64,000 nucleotides of DNA from the NCBI GenBank assembly GCA_000953695.1, contig LN554847.1, positions 1,243,801-1,307,800 of the forward strand, written 5' to 3'. Made by a program: the position numbers and the translations under genes. Below, piece after piece: positions 1 through 9,463 of the stretch. How positions within the stretch are numbered: the first letter of the stretch is position 1; every line of letters begins with the position of its first letter. The DNA is from Aliivibrio wodanis. Its GTDB lineage: Bacteria; Pseudomonadota; Gammaproteobacteria; Enterobacterales; Vibrionaceae. The notes beneath the pieces are model-generated. The model made no database searches and was not told the DNA's origin. It worked only from the letters and a program-made list of their open reading frames with translations.

Positions 1-214
1 CAGCAACTTTAACGTGCTTTAAAGTCACTCCATAATTACGCTGTAACTCTTTATCAGCCCAGCGAAGATAGTTATTTATCTCTTGACTGCCCCCCCAAGC
101 ATGAAAATATACAGTTTGTCCCTTCGCTTTCTGCTCTATCTCTTTCCATGTGTCCGTAGCATTAACACCAAAAGAAAGTATTACGCTATTGAGCAATAAC
201 AACCATTTTTTCAT
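1..214 (-). CDS. YnjB-like ABC transporter substrate-binding protein, N-terminal fragment
   Basis: Only the first 71 codons are in the window; the gene runs off the left edge. The ATG at 214-212 follows an AAGGA-type ribosome binding site by about 8 bases. The product begins with a typical Sec signal peptide (MKKWLLLLNSVILSFGVNA), then a mature start with TVYFHAWGGSQEINNYLRW. This resembles the beginning of E. coli YnjB, a periplasmic binding protein of an uncharacterised ABC importer, where a VYFxAWGG segment follows the signal. A run of seven G in the coding strand (WGG codons) keeps the frame here. Family assignment is from memory of the N-terminus only; the ligand is unknown. Confidence 0.6.
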   Translation of the reverse strand, partial: MKKWLLLLNSVILSFGVNATDTWKEIEQKAKGQTVYFHAWGGSQEINNYLRWADKELQRNYGVTLKHVKVA

Positions 215-331
215 CTTTTTTCCTTTATCCATTAAAAAGTATTTTTATTATGCTAGTCCCGATTATAGTGTATAAATAATGATGATTCAGAGCTTTGTCG
301 TTATATTTAATAATAAAAACACTAATAATAT

Positions 332-1753
332 CTATGCTTGAGAAATCAAAACTCTAAACGTTATTAACTGATCTTCCGTATAATCAACTGATATATCATA
401 ACCATTTAATTGCGCGATATTCTTCACAATCGAAAGGCCTAGGCCATGCCTGTCAGTGTCGGTTCGTGAACTATCAGCCTGATAGAGCGGTTTAAATAGA
501 TTATCTAGATTTTCTTGTGTCAGTTTGATCGCTGTCGTATTTCTAACCTCTAACATAATATGACTAACACTGTCATACCTTATAGAAGCAATAACGTCGG
601 TATTCTCGGCACTATAAAATAATGCGTTATCCAGTAAATTTTTCACTATAGTTTCTAGACTAAATTTATCAGCATGAATAAAAGACGACTCCAAAGATGA
701 AGTAAACGTTAAGCGGGTAAATATATCAGGGTATTTAAATTGTAACTCTGCACTTATCCTTTCAGCAAAGATATTTATATCAATATCTTTTTTCTCAATG
801 CGGTAATAACCTGATGCACTCTGATTCAACATCATTAATTGGTTAACTATATCTTTCATATTAGATGCAATCGAAAGTACATCTTCTTCGTAAGTTGCTG
901 AGATTCGAATATCATCAGGGAAACGAATGTTCATTTCACTCAAACTAATGAGCTCTGCTATTGGTGTTTTTAACTCATGGGCAATATCGGAAGAAAGACG
1001 TTTTTCATTGGCTACATTCTGAATATTCAATTCAATATATCGATTGAGCTCTTTTCTAATAGGTGAAATCTCTTTGCTTTCTTTTGGATTAGATTGAATA
1101 CCTTGTACATTTTCATCAAGTTCTGAAATTTCTTTATTGAGCAAATACAATGAATCTAATTCTCTATCCACCACTTTTATCACAACCATTCGAATACCAA
1201 AAATAGCGGTGATAAAAACAAAAATAAGAGACAAATCTGCCATCAATAGAATGTTACTCACTCGTTGATTAGAGATCGCCAAGGTTAAGTACATGGTTTC
1301 AATATAAGTCACATCTGTAGGATCTACATCGGATGATAATTGTGGTTGGAAACGAGCTGAGATAGCTTTTCCCATATTGCCATCAGGGAGTTTAATATCA
1401 AAGATACGACTCTCATGGGTAGGTACATCTTGATAATCCAGATCAACATTATCAAAGTAAGTAAGAGATTGCGACTTTGCAAAAGTGCCCTCACCTAACC
1501 AAATTTGAAAGTATTGAGCCTCTTCTTCTCTCTCAAATTGCGGCATAAAACCTTTGTGATATTCAAACTCAATACCATCACTTTCCACTTCAACCAAAGA
1601 CTTAAAGTAGTTTGATTTTTCCACTAATGCATCGTCAAACTGCTGATCAACCCAAGCATCGAGAATAAAATCCAAAGATAAAAAGACCACCAATAAAATG
1701 ATGCCAATGATCACGGTTAACGCATTAACCAACCGATCTTTTATTGAGTACAT
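332..1753 (-). CDS. membrane sensor histidine kinase of an OmpR-type two-component system
   Basis: A 473-residue sensor kinase. Two membrane segments (about residues 10-32 and 167-192) enclose a periplasmic domain of about 135 residues. The dimerisation and phosphoacceptor motif IAHELKTPIAEL places the phosphorylated histidine at residue 259. The ATPase domain shows an N box (LLDNALFYS) and a G box (HGLGLSIVKN). Its start overlaps the end of the response regulator gene by 13 bp, so the two are translationally coupled. With eptA directly upstream on the same strand the layout resembles the PmrAB or Vibrio CarRS/VprAB systems that control lipid A modification. That role is inferred from context; the signal is unknown. 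Confidence 0.85.
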   Translation of the reverse strand: MYSIKDRLVNALTVIIGIILLVVFLSLDFILDAWVDQQFDDALVEKSNYFKSLVEVESDGIEFEYHKGFMPQFEREEEAQYFQIWLGEGTFAKSQSLTYFDNVDLDYQDVPTHESRIFDIKLPDGNMGKAISARFQPQLSSDVDPTDVTYIETMYLTLAISNQRVSNILLMADLSLIFVFITAIFGIRMVVIKVVDRELDSLYLLNKEISELDENVQGIQSNPKESKEISPIRKELNRYIELNIQNVANEKRLSSDIAHELKTPIAELISLSEMNIRFPDDIRISATYEEDVLSIASNMKDIVNQLMMLNQSASGYYRIEKKDIDINIFAERISAELQFKYPDIFTRLTFTSSLESSFIHADKFSLETIVKNLLDNALFYSAENTDVIASIRYDSVSHIMLEVRNTTAIKLTQENLDNLFKPLYQADSSRTDTDRHGLGLSIVKNIAQLNGYDISVDYTEDQLITFRVLISQA

Positions 1754-2427
1754 GAGCGTTTTTCCACATAGTAACCAAAGCCTCGTTTATTTTTTATTGG
1801 CAGCTCGCCACCAACGGCTTTCGCTTTTTTTCGGATGGAGGATAAGTGTGATTCTATGGTGTTTTTCGAGACTGAATCAAATGAGCCAATAACATAATCA
1901 CTGATATTTTCTGTCGTCATAACCTGATTGCGAGAACGAAACATACACTCGACAATCTTGTACTCATTTTTTGTTAGTTCAATCAATTGACCTGAAAATT
2001 CGAGTTCTTTCTTTGCTAAATTAAGCGTAAACCCTTCAACTTCTACGTGGTCGTCATTATGTTTCACCACCCCTCGACGAGCTACAGTTAAGATACGAGC
2101 ATGCAATTCATCAAACGAGAACGGCTTAACTAAATAATCATCAGCGCCTGACATTAAGCCTTCAACACGATCTTCTGGCTGCGATTTTGCCGATAAGATA
2201 ATCACTTTTACATCATTACCCATTTTACGAATGCTTTTTAATAGCGTGATACCATCAACATTAGGAAGCATTAAATCTAAAATAATAAAGTCATACTCAT
2301 TGGTAATTGCCATCGAGAGCCCTTTTGAACCGTCGCCAGTTTCATCAATAGTAAAACCAAGGTTACTCAGACCCACCACTAAGCTACGACGTAAATGTTC
2401 AGAGTCTTCTATTAGCAATATTTTCAT
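1741..2427 (-). CDS. OmpR/PhoB-family response regulator (CarR/PmrA-like)
   Basis: A 228-residue two-domain regulator. The receiver has the acidic pair ED at residues 7-8, the phosphorylation site D51 (LDLMLPNVDG) and K101 (LVKPF). The C-terminal half is a winged helix with the usual ending NKRGFGYYVE. It overlaps the sensor kinase gene downstream by 13 bp and lies 102 bp downstream of eptA. A transcription terminator-like hairpin sits in that gap, so the regulator may have its own promoter or receive only part of the eptA transcript. Controlling eptA, and so charge of the outer membrane and resistance to cationic peptides, is the likely role by analogy with PmrA and CarR. Confidence 0.85.
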   Translation of the reverse strand: MKILLIEDSEHLRRSLVVGLSNLGFTIDETGDGSKGLSMAITNEYDFIILDLMLPNVDGITLLKSIRKMGNDVKVIILSAKSQPEDRVEGLMSGADDYLVKPFSFDELHARILTVARRGVVKHNDDHVEVEGFTLNLAKKELEFSGQLIELTKNEYKIVECMFRSRNQVMTTENISDYVIGSFDSVSKNTIESHLSSIRKKAKAVGGELPIKNKRGFGYYVEKRSCTQ

Positions 2428-2469
2428 TATTCAGTACCACTCTATTATTTTATATAATGATAGTAGCAA

Positions 2470-2503
2470 AAATGGGCTAACCATTCTCATGATTAACCCA
2501 TTT
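2470..2503 (-). terminator. Rho-independent terminator-like hairpin between eptA and the response regulator
   Basis: Arms aaatgggctaa (2470-2480) and ttaacccattt (2493-2503) enclose a 12-nt loop. Read on the minus strand the 11-bp stem contains one G-U pair and is followed by TTTTTG, the form expected for an intrinsic terminator of eptA. Confidence 0.55.
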
Positions 2504-2528
2504 CTTTATTTGAGGAACTCAATTCTAA

Positions 2529-4157
2529 CTAGTTCGCCATAATGTCTAAACTATTGTCTTTCGCGCTAGTCTTCACACCATATAAGCCAAGTAGCGTATG
2601 AAACAAATTATCATGGGAAAAACCACCCGCTGCAGCTTTGCTGATAACACTGGCTTTATTTATGCCCTTTTGGTTCGCATAATCATCGCTCATCCAAATA
2701 TAGAAAGGCACATGAGTTTGTTCTTTTGGCGCTATCATGTAAGGTGCTCCATGAAGGTATAACCCATTTTCACCTAACGATTCCCCGTGATCTGAAATGT
2801 ATAGCATCACTACGTTATATTTATCAGAATACGTTTTTAGCTTTGCTATCGTCTGCGCAATTACATAGTCGGTATAAACTAATGTATTGTCATACACATT
2901 GGTGATCTCTTCATCACTGCAGTTTTCGATATCGCTACGATTACATGCGGGGGTAAATACCGCCATATTCTCAGGATAACGCTTCCAATACGTTGGGCCA
3001 TGGCTACCAATCATATGCAGTGCGTACAGTTGGTCTCCTGTGGTATTTTGAATTCGCTCATCTAAGCCTTGTAATAACGCTTCATCATAACAACTTGAAC
3101 CATTACAAAATTCATCTGAAGAGGTATCGCTAATCATCACTTTTTCAATGTTCTTGGCAACCGCTTTGTCACCACCATCGTTATCTATCCATACCGATTT
3201 GACACCAGCATGAGTCAACACGTCTAATACGTCATCTTGGTTATTGGCACGGTCTCTATTGTAATTAGTACGCACCATATTAGAAAACATACATGGTAAA
3301 GAGTGGGCTGTTGCTGTTCCGCACGAAGATACATTTTGAAAGGCAATTAAACCAAGATCTTTAGTGTATGGATTGGTTTCTCTTTCATATCCATTATAAG
3401 CACTGTTTTGCGCACGAGCAGTTTCACCAACTAACACTACCATTAGGGTCGGTTTACCGTTCTTCGCTGGAATTACCTCTGCATCTTCACCGATTGTGAT
3501 GTAGTCCAAAGGTGCGGTTAGATATTCATTATTAATGTACTTAACCGTATTGAAAGCATCGGCAGGGTTAATCATTTTATTTAAATACGAGTTATTGCGA
3601 CCAATCGAGGCATAGTCTTTAAAATAGAAAACAGAAATCAGCAGCAGCCCCACAATCGCAACACTCATTAATGCAGCACGATGAAATAGCTCTTTACCCC
3701 ATGAAGCATTGCGGATCACTTTTACTTTTAATAGAAACAATGATGGAAGCACACCAAAGACAATAAAGTAACCGATAGAAGCCGAGCTTAAATAAGAGGA
3801 AGCTTCACCAACGTTGGTTTCAAAGATATTCTCGATCATCGCATAATCAAACATGGTGTTGTATTGCAACGCGGCATAAAACGCCATCGAAGAGGTGAGA
3901 GTCAAAATAATCACAATACCTTTGAACAAGTAAGGCACAGCAATCATTGAGAAAATAATAATAAAAGCACAAGTAAGAATCGCAGGTGTTAGAAACAGAA
4001 AAAGGCCATTACCTTGAGAAAGTAGATAAATCTTTTCATTAATTGGATAGTTAAATACCACGGCAAAATACAGGGACACCAAAGTAATCAGTGACACCAT
4101 CTTCATGGTTATTTTTTGGCTTTTAAGTTTTGAAATCAAATTGGACAACACAAGCAT
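2529..4157 (-). CDS. eptA: lipid A phosphoethanolamine transferase EptA
   Basis: A 542-residue inner-membrane enzyme that moves phosphoethanolamine from phosphatidylethanolamine to lipid A phosphates. About five membrane helices fill residues 19-180, followed by a periplasmic alkaline-phosphatase-like domain. Visible active-site elements are GETARA (metal ligand E245), the nucleophile region SSCGTATAHSLPCMFS with T281, HMIGSHGPTYW and SDHGESLGENGLYLHG. Length and motifs are those of EptA and the MCR enzymes. The ATG at 4157 has GAAGG only 1-2 bases away; a GTG two codons later (4151) is better spaced and may be the true start. It heads a cluster with a two-component system, which probably regulates it. 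Confidence 0.9.
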   Translation of the reverse strand: MLVLSNLISKLKSQKITMKMVSLITLVSLYFAVVFNYPINEKIYLLSQGNGLFLFLTPAILTCAFIIIFSMIAVPYLFKGIVIILTLTSSMAFYAALQYNTMFDYAMIENIFETNVGEASSYLSSASIGYFIVFGVLPSLFLLKVKVIRNASWGKELFHRAALMSVAIVGLLLISVFYFKDYASIGRNNSYLNKMINPADAFNTVKYINNEYLTAPLDYITIGEDAEVIPAKNGKPTLMVVLVGETARAQNSAYNGYERETNPYTKDLGLIAFQNVSSCGTATAHSLPCMFSNMVRTNYNRDRANNQDDVLDVLTHAGVKSVWIDNDGGDKAVAKNIEKVMISDTSSDEFCNGSSCYDEALLQGLDERIQNTTGDQLYALHMIGSHGPTYWKRYPENMAVFTPACNRSDIENCSDEEITNVYDNTLVYTDYVIAQTIAKLKTYSDKYNVVMLYISDHGESLGENGLYLHGAPYMIAPKEQTHVPFYIWMSDDYANQKGINKASVISKAAAGGFSHDNLFHTLLGLYGVKTSAKDNSLDIMAN

Positions 4158-4356
4158 ACCTTCAGGCTCTTAGGGAATGAAGCGAGTGTCACACATCAAA
4201 CTTAAGATTCACTGAAGATAAACTTATGATTCGCTGTGGTTCATTATTAATTTGAATACATTAATAATTTTGCGCAAACCTCTAATTTATCACCCATACT
4301 AAATGACTAAGACAAGTTAAACCGTCTTGGTCATAAGTGTAATAAATGGAGGTTAA

Positions 4357-5304
4357 ATGCATAAAAAAGGACTTTGGATTGCACTACTAATGTTACCTAG
4401 TCTACTTTGGGTTTCACTCTCTTATGTGCCCGCTATTTGGTGGTTAGAAAACATTTTAGGTATACCAAGTATCATTGCTTTTGGTTACGCCTTTCTTTTT
4501 ATTGTTTTATTATTGCGCCGCTATTACTTTTATTCTTTCTTAGCTTTGAGCTTATTCTTTGCTTGGCTCTATCAGTCCCCACAAGCGAGTTACTCAAACC
4601 AAAAGTGCCACAACCCTCTTGTTATAATTCAATATAATCTGTATTACACCAACCCTGATCTCACCCCCTTTTTAGACTATTTAAAAGATAATGATATTGA
4701 TCTTGTCGTGCTTCAAGAAACAGCACCGTGGCATGGTGATCGACTTATGGAGTTAATAGATGAATACCCATATCAGTTTGGAGGAACGCCTGGTTTAGGC
4801 TATCCAAGCGGGCAAATGGTTATCAGTAAACAACCATTGAATTTAAGAGCACAAAATACACCAGCAGGTCATTACATGATCAGCGGTATATGGCAAAACA
4901 GTGAACATCGCCCTGTGAGTTTATATACCGCTCACCCGCCATCACCAAGAACCAAGCAACTTTGGCATGAAAGAAATGCACTCATCGGAAGTTTAGAGCG
5001 CCTAGCAGATTACTCCCCTTATACTGATACCTTAATTATTGGTGATTTCAATTTATCTGCAAATACACAACGCTTTAAACACGCTTACAAAGAATACCAA
5101 ACAGCCCCTGTTCAAAGTTGGCCAAGAGAGATCAAAGGCATTCCTATCCCAACTTTTGCACAGATCGCCATTGACCATTTTTGGATAAGAAATTCTGAGG
5201 AACCCTCGTTGTTTATCTGTAAACGTGAAGCATTACCTCAGTTTTCAGGCTCTGATCATAGTGCGGTGGTGACCTATCTTTCGACTAAATCAAAACCAAA
5301 CTAA
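4357..5304 (+). CDS. membrane-anchored endonuclease/exonuclease/phosphatase (EEP) family protein
   Basis: A 315-residue protein with three predicted membrane helices in the first about 75 residues and an EEP fold after residue 85. The metal and catalytic motifs are present: QYN (N94), LQE (E121), IIGDFN (D230, N232) and SGSDHS (D300, H301). The start has a good GGAGG ribosome binding site. Members include nucleases, sphingomyelinase-like and phosphoinositide phosphatases, so the substrate cannot be named; the active domain is probably on the periplasmic side. The stop codon overlaps the stop of the convergent MFS gene. It is divergent from eptA, with about 200 bp between them for promoters. 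Confidence 0.75.
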   Translation: MHKKGLWIALLMLPSLLWVSLSYVPAIWWLENILGIPSIIAFGYAFLFIVLLLRRYYFYSFLALSLFFAWLYQSPQASYSNQKCHNPLVIIQYNLYYTNPDLTPFLDYLKDNDIDLVVLQETAPWHGDRLMELIDEYPYQFGGTPGLGYPSGQMVISKQPLNLRAQNTPAGHYMISGIWQNSEHRPVSLYTAHPPSPRTKQLWHERNALIGSLERLADYSPYTDTLIIGDFNLSANTQRFKHAYKEYQTAPVQSWPREIKGIPIPTFAQIAIDHFWIRNSEEPSLFICKREALPQFSGSDHSAVVTYLSTKSKPN

Positions 5305-6572
5305 TTACTTGGTATTTCCTTCTCCGCCCACTTATATAAAGCAATCATTAGTAAAGAAAGAACAAAACAAGCAATAAACAGAGGGGTTGCACCACCAAGT
5401 TGAATAAGCACTCCACCAACGAGTGGAGCAAGTGCAAAACCTAGTCCATAAATAGCTGCGGCACCAAAGTAACTACCTCGTAAATGTTTCGGGGCTAATT
5501 GATCTATTTGCACATTCAAAGTTGGAAAAGCAATTACCTCCCCTACACTTAAAATAAAACATGCCATCAACCAGCCTTCTGGAAAATCAACCGGTACCAT
5601 TAAAAAACCAATTTGAGCTAGTGCCATCATCACCATACCAATCCGAGTGCGTGTAAATAATGGTACATTTTCAAGTAACTTGAGCATTGGGAATTGCAAC
5701 ACCACAATCGTTAATGTATTCACTAACACCAAGCCACTAATAAACTTAGCCGCATCGACAATATCGGTACGAACAATAACTTGGGGAATAGACGATTCAT
5801 ACTGGCCATACACAAACATCATGATTAAGTTCGCTGCAATTAGCTTAATAAAGAGTTTATCTTTACTAATAATACGCATCGTTGATAAAAACGATGTTAC
5901 ATCACTTGTACTTTTAGACAGTAATGTTTCACTATTACTTCTAGCAAAAGAGAGAAACAAAAAAAGGCCGAAAGCTAAATAGGTAATCCCCGTAACTAAG
6001 AACAGTACTTTAGGATGAGCTAAGCCTAGAGTAATACCAATTAAAGGGCCAATAGCCCCACCTACATTAATCAAGAAATAACGAACATTAAGCGCGAGCT
6101 CTCTGTCTTTGTCATCATCTAGATTATCTCCAATCACCGCCTTTGCAGGGGCTTCTATCATAGGTCGCATTAAGCCGCACATACCGACTAAAACAAATAA
6201 CTGAAAAATAGAGTTCGCAACACCAATCCCTGAATACGAAAACGCCGCAATAATACAGCCAGAAACCATCACCCACTTACGGCCAAATTTATCAGATAAC
6301 CAACCAGAATATAGCCCAGTAAATGACCCCACCACTGCTGAGCCAGCTAAAATAGCCCCTACCGTTACTGCGCTCGCATTAAAATCTTGATAGAGAATGA
6401 CAATAAGAAAGGGCCAAGCCATAAAATACGTAGTTCGCGCTAAAAGAGTTCCAACCAATACTGTCCAGATAATATGATTAAAACGAGAAAGACGGTCCCA
6501 CTGTAATACGCTTCCACTTTCTTCCGTTTCTTCTACGCCACTATTTCCATCCGCTGTTTTTGTCTCTTCCAT
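5301..6572 (-). CDS. major facilitator superfamily transporter
   Basis: A 423-residue, 12-helix MFS protein with a cytoplasmic acidic N-terminus of about 25 residues. The loop between helices 2 and 3 carries the classic motif GWLSDKFGRKWVM. It is preceded by a strong ribosome binding site (GGAGGGAG), which supports the start at 6572. It resembles bacterial drug-efflux type MFS proteins, but nothing nearby points to a substrate. It ends tail to tail with the EEP gene (3-bp overlap). Confidence 0.85.
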   Translation of the reverse strand: MEETKTADGNSGVEETEESGSVLQWDRLSRFNHIIWTVLVGTLLARTTYFMAWPFLIVILYQDFNASAVTVGAILAGSAVVGSFTGLYSGWLSDKFGRKWVMVSGCIIAAFSYSGIGVANSIFQLFVLVGMCGLMRPMIEAPAKAVIGDNLDDDKDRELALNVRYFLINVGGAIGPLIGITLGLAHPKVLFLVTGITYLAFGLFLFLSFARSNSETLLSKSTSDVTSFLSTMRIISKDKLFIKLIAANLIMMFVYGQYESSIPQVIVRTDIVDAAKFISGLVLVNTLTIVVLQFPMLKLLENVPLFTRTRIGMVMMALAQIGFLMVPVDFPEGWLMACFILSVGEVIAFPTLNVQIDQLAPKHLRGSYFGAAAIYGLGFALAPLVGGVLIQLGGATPLFIACFVLSLLMIALYKWAEKEIPSN

Positions 6573-6841
6573 ACTCCCTCCTTGGGATCTGCTATCTAGC
6601 CATTTTTTATTATTTTCCTTTGTTTAAAAAGTATACCGATTAACCTTAAATTTATAAGAGTGTAAATCTCTTAAGTTTGCTTTTATTTTTAATGAAACCA
6701 GTCTATTACACTGCCTTGTGTCTTATTTCTAAAATCCTTACTTATGTTAAGGTTTATTTAACCTAATATATTGAATTATTAAACTTACTAAACAGAATAA
6801 AAGTGATATCTTTGCTTCATCTATGCCTACGAATAATAAAC

Positions 6842-7783
6842 ATGACTTTTAATAAATCCCATTTACAACATTATTTTCCTTTTTATCTTGCTGCACTATT
6901 AACGCTCACCCCTTGGGTTAGTTCACCAACCGCTTTAGTTATGGGTTTTGCTCTAGCTAGTTTTGGTTTTGTACCTACAACCTTTGCATTGGGAAAAGTC
7001 ACTAAAAAATTGTTAGCTTACTCCATTGTTGGTTTAGGGTTTGGTATTCAATTAAATGAAGCCATTGAAGCGACTTCAAATGGAATTGGCATTATTTTAT
7101 CAACCATTGTGGGTACACTCGTTCTAGGTTGGATACTGGCACGATTGATGAAATTGGATAAAGTGACAGGCCATTTGATCGCATCGGGTACTGCTATTTG
7201 TGGCGGTAGCGCTATTGCTGCGGTAGCCCCTGCGATTAATGCCGATGAAGAATCTACAGGTCTTGCTTTAGCTACGGTATTTGTATTGAACTCAATTGCA
7301 CTATTCATTTTCCCTGTCATTGGTCATGCATTAGAGCTAAGCCAACACGCCTTTGGTACTTGGGCAGCTATTGCGATTCACGATACTTCATCTGTGGTTG
7401 GTGCCGCTTCTGCATACGGTGAAGAGGCGTTAAAAACCGCAACAACGCTTAAATTAGCACGTGCATTATGGATTGTTCCTGTTGCCTTTATTAGTGCCCT
7501 ACTCTTTCGTAGCAACAGTAAAAAAATCACGATCCCTTACTTTATCCTTTTCTACTGCTTAGCTATTTTAATTAGTGATAACTTACCGCAATTTAGCCTG
7601 ATCTATAGTGGTATTTTTGATGTATCGAAAAAGCTCTTAGTTCTGTGCTTATTCTTTATTGGCTGTGGTATTTCGATTGAAAAAATCAAAGCAGCGGGCG
7701 CAAAACCGTTGATCTTTGGTGTTAGCTTGTGGGTTGTGATATCAACAACCTCTCTGTTTTATATTATGAATTACGCTTCATAA
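6842..7783 (+). CDS. YeiH family putative sulfate exporter
   Basis: A hydrophobic protein of 313 residues with about ten membrane helices, matching the YeiH/PF03601 family by regions such as [18 protein letters not shown] and [12 protein letters not shown] chose the ATG at 6842 (MTFNKSHLQ) because the reading frame opened by GTG at 6803 has no ribosome binding site and adds residues unlike the family start. Members are proposed to export sulfate or sulfonates but few are tested. No LysR partner is adjacent. The 3' end overlaps the convergent trmK gene by 20 bp. Confidence 0.8.
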   Translation: MTFNKSHLQHYFPFYLAALLTLTPWVSSPTALVMGFALASFGFVPTTFALGKVTKKLLAYSIVGLGFGIQLNEAIEATSNGIGIILSTIVGTLVLGWILARLMKLDKVTGHLIASGTAICGGSAIAAVAPAINADEESTGLALATVFVLNSIALFIFPVIGHALELSQHAFGTWAAIAIHDTSSVVGAASAYGEEALKTATTLKLARALWIVPVAFISALLFRSNSKKITIPYFILFYCLAILISDNLPQFSLIYSGIFDVSKKLLVLCLFFIGCGISIEKIKAAGAKPLIFGVSLWVVISTTSLFYIMNYAS

Positions 7784-8426
7784 TTAAACCTTCATATAAA
7801 CAGCTAACTTTAGCCAAGTTGTTAGGGTTAGCTTCCATTCGTTGATAATGTGAAATAGTCTTTTTTAGATACTCTTGATGATCGCTATCTGATAAATTCC
7901 ACATATCGTCCCCAACAGGCGTAATCGGTTTTTCTGCTTGATTACTCATATGCAGCACTTCATAAAAGCGTTTGTTCTCTTTAACTAATGTTTCTGATAT
8001 CAGACCAAAGCCCATCTCTATCAACTCACACCTAACCATATAGTTATGTAATACAGGACAAAGAATAAACTCCAGCTCAATATCACTATTACGTGTCTGA
8101 ATAGAACGCACCAACTCAATCAACAAGTCCCCACCAACGCCTGCAATAATAATTAGGTTCTTTTTCCCTTTTATTAACGGTAGTTTCGCTACATCCATAC
8201 AATGTACTTGCCACTGAGACTGAATTGCCGATGCGTGTTTTTGAAGCTGACTTTCAAGATCAACCATCAACTCATCCACGACATCAACAAAGTGGATCAC
8301 ACTCTTAGGTTGTGAGCTCAGCAAAGCAACACCTAATTGGCCATGATCACAACAGCAATCCCAAATATGATCATAGTGAGCAATAACTTTATTTTTTATG
8401 GTATCTAAACGAGAACTTAACTTCAT
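7764..8426 (-). CDS. trmK: tRNA (adenine-N1)-methyltransferase TrmK family
   Basis: A 220-residue SAM-dependent methyltransferase. The N-terminus [10 protein letters not shown] and the SAM-binding segment [16 protein letters not shown] match TrmK, which methylates N1 of adenine 22 in tRNA in Gram-positive bacteria; gamma-proteobacterial homologues are common. The motif [14 protein letters not shown] lies where the family has its catalytic region. The name follows family resemblance; activity in this organism is inferred. It overlaps the 3' end of the YeiH gene on the opposite strand. Confidence 0.75.
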   Translation of the reverse strand: MKLSSRLDTIKNKVIAHYDHIWDCCCDHGQLGVALLSSQPKSVIHFVDVVDELMVDLESQLQKHASAIQSQWQVHCMDVAKLPLIKGKKNLIIIAGVGGDLLIELVRSIQTRNSDIELEFILCPVLHNYMVRCELIEMGFGLISETLVKENKRFYEVLHMSNQAEKPITPVGDDMWNLSDSDHQEYLKKTISHYQRMEANPNNLAKVSCLYEGLIMKRNS

Positions 8427-8515
8427 TAGCCTGTATCAGTAGTGAAAATCAGCCACAGTATATAGTATTTTTTTCATAAAATTCAGGTAAGCTACCAGAT
8501 AGAATTTTTAATCCA

Positions 8516-9337
8516 ATGGTAACTATGATGTATAAACTGATCGCACTGGATATGGATGGCACTCTGCTTAATTCAGATAAACAAATCTCAGCTGAAAACA
8601 AAGCGGCAATTGCTGCAGCTCGTGAAAAAGGCGTTGTGGTTGTATTGGCTTCAGGTCGCCCATTAAATGGCATGAAACCACAGCTACAAGAACTAGGCAT
8701 GACCACTGAGGACGACTATGTTCTTAGCTATAACGCTTCATTAGTTCAAAAAGCAAAAAGTGAAGAAGTGATCCGCAGCCAAATCATTACTGGTTCTGAT
8801 GCAAAAGCCATTGCTAAACTGGCTAAAAAGCTTGGGGTTCATATCCATGCTTTCTCTCAAGAAAAAGGCTTAATTACACCAGAATCAAGCTATTACACTG
8901 AGCATGAATCTAGCATCACTGGTATGCCAATCACCGTGATTGATTTTGAAGAACTGGCCGATGACGAGCAGATCTTAAAAGCAATGATGATTGATGAAGA
9001 AGAATTACTTTCAGCAGCTATCAAGCAACTGCCAGCAGAACTATATGAGCAATTTACGATTGTACAAAGTGCGCCTTTCTTCTTGGAGTTTTTAAACCCA
9101 AACAGCAATAAAGGCGTCGGTGTAAAAGCACTGGCGGATCATCTTGGTATTAGTGCAGATGAAGTTATCTGTATGGGCGATGCTGGCAATGACTGGCATA
9201 TGATCAAATACGCTGGCCTTGGCGTTGCAATGGCAAATGCGACCGATGATATCAAAGAAATTGCGAACCATATTACCGTTAGCAATAATGATCACGGCGT
9301 CGCTAAAGTGATTGAAGAGTTTGTACTGAACGCTTAA
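8516..9337 (+). CDS. yidA: Cof-type HAD-IIB sugar phosphatase YidA
   Basis: A 273-residue cytoplasmic phosphatase of the HAD superfamily, IIB cap type. Motif I is ALDMDGTLL, motif II VLASGRP, the conserved lysine is in NSNKGVGVKAL, and motif IV is VICMGDAGNDWHMI. YidA in E. coli removes phosphate from several sugar phosphates with broad specificity. The first ATG (8516) and the ATGs at 8525 and 8528 are all possible starts; the last best fits the usual N-terminus MYKLIALDMDG, and none has a strong ribosome binding site. Confidence 0.85.
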   Translation: MVTMMYKLIALDMDGTLLNSDKQISAENKAAIAAAREKGVVVVLASGRPLNGMKPQLQELGMTTEDDYVLSYNASLVQKAKSEEVIRSQIITGSDAKAIAKLAKKLGVHIHAFSQEKGLITPESSYYTEHESSITGMPITVIDFEELADDEQILKAMMIDEEELLSAAIKQLPAELYEQFTIVQSAPFFLEFLNPNSNKGVGVKALADHLGISADEVICMGDAGNDWHMIKYAGLGVAMANATDDIKEIANHITVSNNDHGVAKVIEEFVLNA

Positions 9338-9377
9338 TCATTCACGTTATATTGATAACTCAACATACCTAACAAAT

Positions 9378-9413
9378 AAAACCCCAGAGCATTTTCACAC
9401 TCTGGGTTTTTTA
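9378..9413. terminator. bidirectional Rho-independent terminator
   Basis: CCCAGAG and CTCTGGG arms (7 bp, loop of about 11 nt) are flanked by A-rich and T-rich runs (GGGTTTTTTATTT on the plus strand). It lies between the convergent yidA and MFS genes and can serve both. Confidence 0.75.
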
Positions 9414-9463
9414 TTTAATATCAAACCAATCTGTTATAGTCTGCTTTATTTTACTCTAAATCA

